From Desulfobacterales bacterium (GTDB lineage: Bacteria > Desulfobacterota > Desulfobacteria > Desulfobacterales > UBA5852), in contig JASJBQ010000151.1 of assembly GCA_030066455.1 (NCBI GenBank), positions 1 through 12,033 on the forward strand: a stretch of 12,033 nucleotides of DNA, in the 5' to 3' direction. A program made the translations under genes and the position numbers. Below are positions 6,693 through 12,033 of this stretch, piece after piece; within the stretch, counting starts at the first letter, position 1, and each line of letters starts with the position of its first letter. The notes under the pieces were generated by a model, which saw only the letters and a program-made list of their open reading frames with translations, did no database searches and was not told the DNA's origin.

Positions 6693-6796
6693 GGTGAATA
6701 CCCTCCTTTCCGGCTTAATGGCTCTGGGGATCGGCACAGCATGTCGGGCATACGCCCGCTTGATTTCCCGCACTTCAATGACCTAGCTCCCCAGTG

Positions 6797-6811
6797 CTTG
6801 TAAGAATAAGG
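6797..6811 (+). repeat. Direct repeat copy 1 (CTTGTAAGAATAAGG)
   Basis: It matches copy 2 at 6946-6960 (CTTGTAAGAAACAGG) at 13 of 15 bases, with the first ten identical. It overlaps the predicted -10 region of the minus-strand promoter. A shared regulator site for the two divergent genes is possible; the match could also be chance. Confidence 0.35.
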
Positions 6812-6836
6812 TAAGCGCCTGAAATCGCAGTGTCAA
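6808..6836 (-). promoter_or_regulatory. Sigma-70-like promoter candidate for the small membrane protein gene
   Basis: On the minus strand TTGACA (6836-6831, a perfect -35) is followed by 17 bp and TACCTT (6813-6808), which keeps the first TA and last T of the -10 consensus. Transcription would start about 110 nt before the ATG. The -35 is strong, the -10 poor. Confidence 0.4.
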
Positions 6837-6925
6837 AATGATCGTTTTCCCGATCGTCTCGGCTAGCGCCCCAAGATCTGGCTTGCATCAGGGTCGGCCG
6901 CCGACAGGATTCACCAAATTAATCA

Positions 6926-6955
6926 TTGCCAAAGGCAACGCTAATCTTGTAAGAA
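6926..6955 (+). promoter_or_regulatory. Weak promoter candidate for the histone-like membrane protein gene
   Basis: TTGCCA (6926-6931) and TAAGAA (6950-6955) are spaced 18 bp apart. The -35 is fair and the -10 weak. The -10 falls inside repeat copy 2 and the -35 inside a TTGCC/GGCAA palindrome, so a regulator could act here. Offered only as the best match before a gene that must have its own promoter. Confidence 0.25.
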
Positions 6956-6960
6956 ACAGG
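6946..6960 (+). repeat. Direct repeat copy 2 (CTTGTAAGAAACAGG)
   Basis: Second copy of the 15-bp imperfect direct repeat, in the same orientation as copy 1 and 149 bp from it, about 55 bp before the plus-strand start codon. Confidence 0.35.
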
Positions 6961-7014
6961 ATTTATTGAGCTACCCGTATCCAGGCCACCAAATATCATG
7001 TCAGAGGGGTTTCT

Positions 7015-8466
7015 ATGGGAAAAGACAGCTTACTCGAATCGACTTCCAAAAAAAAACCAAAAGCCAAAAAAGCGAAAGGTAAAGCCGCTAAAAAGGCAGC
7101 CGCCCCCAAGGGGAAGGCCAGAAAGGCCCCCGCCAAGGCCAAAGCCAAACCCAAAGGCGCCCCTGCTAAAAAAATAGCGGCCAAAGCCGCCAAAGCGCCG
7201 GCCAAAGTCAAAAAAGGCGCCGCCCACAAGAAAGCCCCGACCAAACCGAAACCGACAAAAAAACCGACGCGGAAGGAACTTCTCTTTAAAAAATTCGCGA
7301 CCCCGCCTGCGAAAACCCTCTATACACCACCGACAGCAGCAGGAGACGCTGACGATACATCCCCATCCTATTTCGCAGGCATGAGTGACGCCACGGTGGC
7401 GACGGCCAAAGAGGCCCTCAAAAGAAAATTCGATTGGGACGCGATAAAAGCGGCCGGCCAAAAATACGCGGCGGAATTGGTGGCCAAGGCCGAAGAGGAA
7501 GCCAAGCGTAAAGCCGAAGAGGAAGCCCGACGCAAGGCCGAGGAAGAAGCCAAGCGCAAGGCCGAGGAAGAAGCCCAACGCAAGGCCGAGGAAGAAGCCC
7601 AACGCAAGGCCGAGGAAGAGGCCCAACGCAAGGCCGAGGAAGAGGCCCAACGCAAGGCCGAGGAAGACGCGAAGCGCAGGGCCGAGGAAGACGCGAAGCG
7701 CAGGGCCGAGGAAGAGGCCCGGCTTAAAGCCGAAATAGCAGCGGCCGCGCCCCCGCCCGGTGATATCACCGCGGAATCGGGCGGCAACAAACCCCTCAAG
7801 TTTGGCCTGGTCGCCTTCGGTGCCATTTTGCTGCTCCTGATCATGTCGAGCTACACCAATACCAAGAAATACTACATCACGGAAAAAGACGGTACCGTCA
7901 CCATCCAGCGCGGAACATTCACCCCCATGGGCACCACCGTTCTGATCAGCATGACGGATGTGCCGATGCCGGAGCCGGCCCAGGACGTTTACGGCTGGCA
8001 GGATGCCTACCGTCTGATGTACCAGCATTACATCAATGCCGCCGACAAACTGCTCGAGGCGCCCGGCATTCCGGATGCAGCCGCCCTTGCGACCCAACTG
8101 GGAATGGCGGTGAAATACGCCCCCGACCGAGAATTGCGTGACGATGCGCGCTCGCGTCTCGTGGGAATGCGCGTTCAGGTCCTCGTACACAAGGCACAGG
8201 CCGCCATGCAGCGCCGGACCATCGAGGGCGTCCAGGTGGCCCTTGCATTTTTAGAGGAGGCCGCCGATCTGGATCTGAGCGAAGGTGAAGCGGCACTCGT
8301 CGATCAGCGTACAGCTGAGGCCGAGAAGCTCATGGCCGACCTCGAAGCAGCTCAGGCCGAGGCTGAACGTCAAGCCGCCGAAGAAGCGGCTCTGGCCGCC
8401 GAGGCCCAGAAACTGAAAGCGACCGCCGCGTCTTCTCAGGCGGCGGTCACGGACGACACACACTGA
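7015..8466 (+). CDS. Membrane-anchored protein with histone-H1/AlgP-like head and charged octapeptide-repeat helix
   Basis: This 483-aa protein has no assigned family. Four parts are visible. Residues 11-90 are a Lys/Ala/Pro head (32 Lys in the first 90 residues, PAKKIAAKAAKAPAK-type runs) like the tails of histone H1, chlamydial Hc2 or Pseudomonas AlgP, which bind DNA. A linker at 91-157 follows. Residues 158-237 are ten tandem copies of an eight-residue unit, consensus KAEEEAQR, predicting a long straight charged helix. Residues 261-280 (LKFGLVAFGAILLLLIMSSY) are the only transmembrane segment. The tail at 281-483 starts with KKYYITEKDGTVTIQRGTF and ends in an Ala/Glu-rich helix (about 415-470). 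By the positive-inside rule the basic head is cytoplasmic and the tail is outside. The start has GAGGGG five bases before it. It is monocistronic. A DNA-to-membrane tether is my inference; TolA-like or purely structural roles remain possible. Confidence 0.85.
   Translation: MGKDSLLESTSKKKPKAKKAKGKAAKKAAAPKGKARKAPAKAKAKPKGAPAKKIAAKAAKAPAKVKKGAAHKKAPTKPKPTKKPTRKELLFKKFATPPAKTLYTPPTAAGDADDTSPSYFAGMSDATVATAKEALKRKFDWDAIKAAGQKYAAELVAKAEEEAKRKAEEEARRKAEEEAKRKAEEEAQRKAEEEAQRKAEEEAQRKAEEEAQRKAEEDAKRRAEEDAKRRAEEEARLKAEIAAAAPPPGDITAESGGNKPLKFGLVAFGAILLLLIMSSYTNTKKYYITEKDGTVTIQRGTFTPMGTTVLISMTDVPMPEPAQDVYGWQDAYRLMYQHYINAADKLLEAPGIPDAAALATQLGMAVKYAPDRELRDDARSRLVGMRVQVLVHKAQAAMQRRTIEGVQVALAFLEEAADLDLSEGEAALVDQRTAEAEKLMADLEAAQAEAERQAAEEAALAAEAQKLKATAASSQAAVTDDTH
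7486..7725 (+). repeat. Ten tandem 24-bp repeats inside the histone-like membrane protein gene
   Basis: Ten in-frame units of 24 bp encode the KAEEEAQR-type octapeptides. Units 4 and 5 (7558-7605) are identical, units 6 and 7 (7606-7653) are identical, the two pairs differ only by GAA versus GAG, and units 8 and 9 differ by one base. Such near-identity at synonymous positions indicates recent duplication by slippage or unequal exchange, so copy number may vary between strains. Confidence 0.9.
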
Positions 8467-8487
8467 ACCCCGATCGATTGACGCATC

Positions 8488-8525
8488 AAGCGGGAGCGGC
8501 CTTGGCCGGCTCCCGCTTTTTTTTT
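8488..8525 (+). terminator. Strong Rho-independent terminator of the histone-like membrane protein gene
   Basis: AAGCGGGAGC (8488-8497) pairs perfectly with GCTCCCGCTT (8509-8518), with a further GGCC-TT-GGCC inner stem, and is followed by nine Ts (8517-8525). It begins 22 nt after the stop codon. The T-run is only on the plus strand, so it serves this gene and not the convergent cysS. The remaining 150 bases to the cysS stop show no gene or clear terminator. Confidence 0.93.
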
Positions 8526-8676
8526 GGTCGCGCCCGACAGCGCCCCGAACCGCTACCCGGCACTTCGGGAGGACGGGCCCCAGGCCTGTCGCCGGTCGTC
8601 GTTTCAGATTGGGGAAGTACGCGAGGCAAAGCGATCGGCAGATCCATGCCGCCATGCGGTTTCTTCCGGGGAGGGG

Positions 8677-10071
8677 TCAGGGCTTGAAGACTTTCATGCC
8701 CTCCGGTGTGTCCTGGACCGCGTAGCCTTGGGCTTCAATGGCGTCGCGCAATTCGTCCGAGCGGGCAAAATTGCGCTCCTGGCGTGCCTTGGTACGCGCG
8801 GCGATCATCTGTTCGATGGCCTCCGGCAGAGCGCCGGCTTTGTCGGCCTGGTTGAGATCCAAGCCCAAGACCCGGTCGAAATCGAAAACCGTTGCCAGCC
8901 GGTCCTCAGGCGCCAGATCGGATTTCAGCAGTTCCTGAACCACGGCCATCGCCCGGGGCATGTTCAAATCGTCGTTGATTTCCTTCAAGAATTTTTGCCG
9001 CAGATCATTATCGATCCGGCCCTCGCGAGCGCCGGCCGCGTCCCTGAGCGTCCGCACCTGGTTGCGCAGATGACGGATCCCATTGACGGCCCCATCGATG
9101 GCCTCCCGACTGTATTCCATGGGTTTGCGGTAGTGCGTCTGAAATACGGCGTAGCGGTAGGCCAGGGGATCGATGCCGTTGTTAACGAAAGCATTATCAA
9201 GGGTCAGAAAATTGCCCTCACTTTTGGCCATTTTTTTCCCACCGGTGATGATCAGAAATGCGCCGTGCATCCAGAAATTGAAGAAGGGTTTACCGGTGGC
9301 CGCCTCCGACTGTGCGATCTCGTTGGTGTGATGAACATCGATATGGTCGGTGCCGCCGCAGTGAATGTCGAGCTGGTCGCCCAGGTACTTCATGCTCATG
9401 GCGGAGCACTCGATGTGCCAGCCCGGGAAGCCGAGCCCCCAGGGGGAGTCCCACTCCATCTGCCGCTTGATATCCGGCGGTGAGAATTTCCACAGCGCGA
9501 AATCCGTGGCGTTGCGTTTTTCCGGATTGATTTCAACCCGGGCGCCTTCCTGCAGGGCTTCGATGTTCTGATGGGACAATTTGGTGTAACCCGGAAACCG
9601 GGAAGTGTCGAAGTAAATCCCGTCGCCCGTGCGATAGGTGAAATCCTTGGCTTCCAGGATTCGGATGAGATCGATCTGTTCGGGGATTGTATCGGTGGCC
9701 TTGCACCAGACGGAGGGCGCCATGATGTTGAGGCGTTCCATATCCTTCTGAAAGGCCTGCGTGTAATAGGCGGCGATCTCCCAGGCGGTTTTCCCCTCGC
9801 GCCGTGCACCCTCCTCGAGTTTGTCGCGGCCCATGTCCCTGTCGCCGGTAAGGTGGCCCACGTCGGTGATGTTCATCACATGTTTGACGTCATAACCGTT
9901 GTAGTCCAGCGTCCGCTTGAGGATATCTTCGAACAGATAGGTGCGCAGATTGCCGATGTGGGCGTAATTGTATACCGTCGGACCACAGGTGTAGAGACCG
10001 ACCCGGCCGGGTTCGATCGGGACGAACCGTTCTTTGGTGCGCGTCAGGCTGTTGTAGAGGTAAAGTTGCAT
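8677..10071 (-). CDS. cysS: Cysteinyl-tRNA synthetase
   Basis: This 464-aa class I aminoacyl-tRNA synthetase charges tRNA-Cys with cysteine in the cytoplasm. LYTCGPTVYNYAHIGNLRTY spans the catalytic N-terminus with the HIGH-type signature HIGN at 38-41. The second signature is KMAKS at 280-284 (KMSKS in many bacteria). The zinc ligands that give cysteine selectivity are C29, C222 (WHIECS), H247 and E251 (DIHCGGTDHIDVHHTNEIAQ), with the same spacing as in E. coli CysS. The C-terminal part (about 320-464) is the helical tRNA-binding region ending in the usual RDAIEAQGYAVQDTPEGMKVFKP-type segment. Length is normal. The ATG has CTGAGG before it. It follows the rplQ terminator, so it should be transcribed separately; no convincing promoter was found in 10072-10214. 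Confidence 0.98.
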   Translation of the reverse strand: MQLYLYNSLTRTKERFVPIEPGRVGLYTCGPTVYNYAHIGNLRTYLFEDILKRTLDYNGYDVKHVMNITDVGHLTGDRDMGRDKLEEGARREGKTAWEIAAYYTQAFQKDMERLNIMAPSVWCKATDTIPEQIDLIRILEAKDFTYRTGDGIYFDTSRFPGYTKLSHQNIEALQEGARVEINPEKRNATDFALWKFSPPDIKRQMEWDSPWGLGFPGWHIECSAMSMKYLGDQLDIHCGGTDHIDVHHTNEIAQSEAATGKPFFNFWMHGAFLIITGGKKMAKSEGNFLTLDNAFVNNGIDPLAYRYAVFQTHYRKPMEYSREAIDGAVNGIRHLRNQVRTLRDAAGAREGRIDNDLRQKFLKEINDDLNMPRAMAVVQELLKSDLAPEDRLATVFDFDRVLGLDLNQADKAGALPEAIEQMIAARTKARQERNFARSDELRDAIEAQGYAVQDTPEGMKVFKP

Positions 10072-10214
10072 GGGCCTCAGTCCTGTTGATCGGTGCTGGG
10101 AAGTGTCTGCAGGGCATGCCTTGGGTGGTTTCGGTCTGACAACCTGTGGCCATGTTGCCGCAAATGCCGCGAAAAATCAATGCTGCCGTATGCGGGTCAC
10201 GACGCCGCCCCAAG

Positions 10215-10250
10215 AAAAAACCCTGCCCGGCAAAATGCGCCGGGCAGGGT
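10215..10250 (-). terminator. Rho-independent terminator after rplQ
   Basis: On the minus strand ACCCTGCCCGGC (10250-10239) and GCCGGGCAGGGT (10231-10220) form a perfect 12-bp stem around a 7-nt loop, followed by a run of Ts (10220-10215). It lies 29 nt after the rplQ stop and ends the rpoA-rplQ transcript before cysS. Confidence 0.93.
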
Positions 10251-10279
10251 CACACGGTGTGTCGATCCTGGAATTGAAA

Positions 10280-10990
10280 TCAAGCGTCCTTTTTCGGGGC
10301 ATCATCCGTTTCGGTTTCCGCCGGGGCCACTTCGTCCGGGGCCGCGGCATCATCACCGGGGGTCTCGACCGGCGCCGCTTCCACCTCGGCCGTCTCGGCC
10401 TCGGCGGGGCTCGCCTGCGAAGCGTCTTCGTCCGTTGCGGCTTGGCTGGTGTCCGCTTCACCCGTTGCTTCAGGTGCCACGGCCTCGGCGGCGGTTTCGG
10501 TGTCCGGCACAGCGCTCGCATCGGCCGGGGTCGCTTCATCCGGGGTATCGGCGCTGGTGGCCGGTGCCGTGACGGTTGCCGGGGTCGCGGTTTTCTTGGC
10601 TTTCTTTTTACGGCGCGCTTTCTTCTTCTTGACCTCCGGCGTCACCAGTTCAACCATTGAAATCGGCGCGGCGTCGCCCGGCCGAAACCCGACCTTGACC
10701 ACGCGTGTGTAACCGCCGTTGACCTGGGCGAACCGCTGGGGCGCATCTTCAAAGAGCTTGTGGACCACATCCTTTTCACGGATGATGGACAGGGCCTGCC
10801 GGCGGGCATGCAGATCGCCGCGTTTGGCCAATGTCACGAGTTTGTCGGCCCAGCGGCGCACCTCTTTGGCTTTGGCGTCGGTGGTGCGGATACGCTCGTG
10901 TTTGAACAGCGACGTCACCATGTTGCGAAACATGGCTTTGCGATGGCTCGACGTCCGATTGAGTTTGATTCCTGCGCTTCGATGTCTCAT
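10280..10990 (-). CDS. rplQ: 50S ribosomal protein L17 with long charged C-terminal tail
   Basis: This protein is 236 aa, about twice the usual bacterial L17 length. The core, residues 1-118, is classical: [20 protein letters not shown] at the start, [22 protein letters not shown] at 22-43, [30 protein letters not shown] at 87-116. L17 lies near the exit of the large-subunit tunnel. After the core comes a basic patch [13 protein letters not shown] (121-133) and then about 100 residues of Ala/Glu/Asp/Thr/Pro low complexity, ending APKKDA. The tail is in the same frame with no stop or shift and similar GC-rich codon use. The gene starts eight bases after the rpoA stop, with AAGGAG inside the end of rpoA about 13 bases upstream. 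This is the last gene of the alpha operon. Confidence 0.95.
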   Translation of the reverse strand: MRHRSAGIKLNRTSSHRKAMFRNMVTSLFKHERIRTTDAKAKEVRRWADKLVTLAKRGDLHARRQALSIIREKDVVHKLFEDAPQRFAQVNGGYTRVVKVGFRPGDAAPISMVELVTPEVKKKKARRKKKAKKTATPATVTAPATSADTPDEATPADASAVPDTETAAEAVAPEATGEADTSQAATDEDASQASPAEAETAEVEAAPVETPGDDAAAPDEVAPAETETDDAPKKDA

Positions 10991-10998
10991 GGGGTTGC

Positions 10999-12018
10999 TT
11001 ATACTCCTTCTTCGGCTTCCTCTTCGGGCAGCTTGAAACCGTCAAGTTTCATTCCGAGGGAAAGGCCCATGTCTGTCAGGACCTCCTTAATTTCATTAAG
11101 CGACTTGCGTCCGAAATTCTTGGTCTTGAGCATTTCCGCCTCGGTCTTGCTCACAAGCTGGTAGATCTTGTGGATATCGGCGTTTTTCAGACAGTTGGCG
11201 CTCCGAACCGAAAGTTCCAGCTCTTCCACACTGCGCAACAGATTGTCGTTGAACGGCGGTGATTCGCCTTCCTCATCCCCAAGCTCCGAATGCGGCTCTT
11301 CGCTTTCATCAAAATTGATGAAAAGGGTCATCTGCTCTTTCAGGATTTTGGCGGCATAGGCCACGGCGTCCTCGGGTTTCACGCTGCCGTCGGTCCAGAC
11401 TTCCATCGTCAGTTTGTCGTAATCGGTGCGCTGTCCGACGCGGGCATTGGTCACGACGTAGTTGACGCGCTTGATGGGCGAGAAAACCGCATCGATCGGA
11501 ATTGTGCCTACCGGTGACTCCTCGTCCTTGTTCTGTTCGGAAAGGGCATAGCCCTTTCCGACCTTGACCGTCATCTCCATGCTGAGTTTACCGTCGCCGG
11601 TAAGCGTGGCCACATGGTGGTCCGGATTCAGCACCTCACAGGCACCATCCTCGCTGACGATGTCCGCAGCCGTCACGGCGCCCTCACCGTTCTTTTCGAT
11701 CCGAATGGTGCGAGGCTCAGCGTCTTTGGTGCGGAACCGGATTTCTTTGAGGTTCAAAATGATTTCTGAAACATCTTCATACACCCCGTCGATCACGCTG
11801 AATTCATGCATGACGGAATCGAACCGGACCGACGTGATGGCCGCTCCGTAGAGCGAAGACAAAATGATACGGCGCAGCGAATTTCCGATGGTAATGCCAA
11901 ATCCACGCTCAAGGGGTTCACATACGAACTTGCCGTAGGTCTGATCACTGGATACCTGGACTTTATCCGGCTGAATCATCTGCTGCCAGTTCATGTACAT
12001 TAGGTCTTGTGACGACAT
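10999..12018 (-). CDS. rpoA: DNA-directed RNA polymerase alpha subunit
   Basis: This 339-aa protein nucleates RNA polymerase assembly and contacts upstream promoter DNA and activators. The N-terminal domain (to about 235) shows [20 protein letters not shown] at 36-55, [14 protein letters not shown] at 78-91 and the second half of the dimerisation fold ([20 protein letters not shown]). An acidic linker ([16 protein letters not shown]) joins it to the C-terminal domain at about 263-325. There R272, N275, C276, G303, K305, S306 and E309 align with the DNA-contact residues R265, N268, C269, G296, K298, S299 and E302 of E. coli. The ATG at 12018 has TGGAGAT five bases upstream; an in-frame ATG seven codons in (MYMNWQQM) is a possible shorter start. 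The coding sequence is complete and only 15 bases of upstream DNA are in view. Confidence 0.98.
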   Translation of the reverse strand: MSSQDLMYMNWQQMIQPDKVQVSSDQTYGKFVCEPLERGFGITIGNSLRRIILSSLYGAAITSVRFDSVMHEFSVIDGVYEDVSEIILNLKEIRFRTKDAEPRTIRIEKNGEGAVTAADIVSEDGACEVLNPDHHVATLTGDGKLSMEMTVKVGKGYALSEQNKDEESPVGTIPIDAVFSPIKRVNYVVTNARVGQRTDYDKLTMEVWTDGSVKPEDAVAYAAKILKEQMTLFINFDESEEPHSELGDEEGESPPFNDNLLRSVEELELSVRSANCLKNADIHKIYQLVSKTEAEMLKTKNFGRKSLNEIKEVLTDMGLSLGMKLDGFKLPEEEAEEGV

Positions 12019-12033
12019 GTTTTATCTCCAGAT

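Larger units (their letters stand above)
6693..7014. promoter_or_regulatory. Divergent promoter region (322 bp, no gene)
   Basis: This is the only stretch over 300 bases without a gene. It separates two divergent genes and is more AT-rich than its surroundings near 6800-6990. It holds a good Shine-Dalgarno for each gene (AAGGAGG at 6702-6708 minus; GAGGGG at 7004-7009 plus), a minus-strand promoter candidate at 6808-6836 and a 15-bp imperfect direct repeat at 6797-6811 and 6946-6960. A near-palindrome AAAATGATCGTTTT is at 6835-6848. TTGCC-AAA-GGCAA at 6926-6938 could be an operator or hairpin. Confidence 0.6.

Noticed and set aside
7486..7725. CRISPR-like array
   Set aside because: The 24-bp units are directly adjacent without spacers and are in frame within a coding sequence.
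7030..8190. 386-codon minus-strand frame opposite the histone-like membrane protein gene
   Set aside because: Its Phe/Leu/Gly repeats are a mirror of the Lys/Glu-rich repeats on the plus strand. The plus gene has the ribosome binding site, terminator and TM segment.
7015..8466. TolA identity for the charged-repeat protein
   Set aside because: TolA has an N-terminal TM anchor and a defined C-terminal domain, usually beside tolQ, tolR and tolB. Here the TM is central, the head is histone-like and no tol genes are present.
8526..8676. Terminator or small gene between the plus-strand gene and cysS
   Set aside because: Only short imperfect stems without a T-run on the minus strand are present, and no ORF with a ribosome binding site. 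The strong hairpin at 8488-8525 has its T-run only on the plus strand.
8524..9483. 319-codon plus-strand frame opposite cysS
   Set aside because: It is antisense to cysS, begins inside the terminator tail with no ribosome binding site, and has no recognisable motif.

Overview
The window looks like ordinary chromosome from a GC-rich Gram-negative bacterium. It has an rpoA-rplQ pair, a heptose epimerase for lipopolysaccharide core, a cysteinyl-tRNA synthetase and a THX-type mini ribosomal protein. Together these fit a member of the former Deltaproteobacteria (Desulfobacterota) best. That placement is inferred from gene content and protein style, not from a database match. No phage, insertion sequence, tRNA, rRNA or CRISPR array was seen.

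Layout, right to left, because most genes are on the minus strand. The right end (about 10.2-12.0 kb) holds rpoA and rplQ, the end of the alpha ribosomal operon, closed by a strong intrinsic terminator at 10215-10250. The L17 protein carries an unusually long charged tail. cysS follows at 8677-10071. Convergent to it, on the plus strand, a single gene at 7015-8466 encodes the most unusual protein here. It has a histone-H1/AlgP-like Lys/Ala/Pro head, a ten-copy octapeptide charged helix, one transmembrane segment and a 200-residue tail. It has its own ribosome binding site and a textbook terminator. A 322-bp divergent promoter region separates it from a small two-helix membrane protein at 6303-6692.

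From 6213 leftwards runs a co-oriented minus-strand series with short gaps. In order it encodes an M20 metallopeptidase (ArgE/DapE-like), THX (33 aa, in a frame where no long ORF is open), a D-threonine-aldolase/D-serine-dehydratase-like PLP enzyme, a Nudix hydrolase, a SagB-type nitroreductase with an export signal that overlaps the Nudix gene by 11 nt, HldD, and a fold-type II threonine/serine dehydratase. Gaps of 54-128 nt, and two hairpins within gaps, make this a possible but unproven transcription unit. Amino-acid and small-molecule catabolism dominates it (M20 deacylase, two PLP enzymes, Nudix, nitroreductase), with hldD and THX as housekeeping members.

I did not find a clear multi-gene novel system. 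The best candidate for something undescribed is the single membrane-anchored histone-like protein, which by its architecture could tether DNA or another polyanion to the inner membrane.
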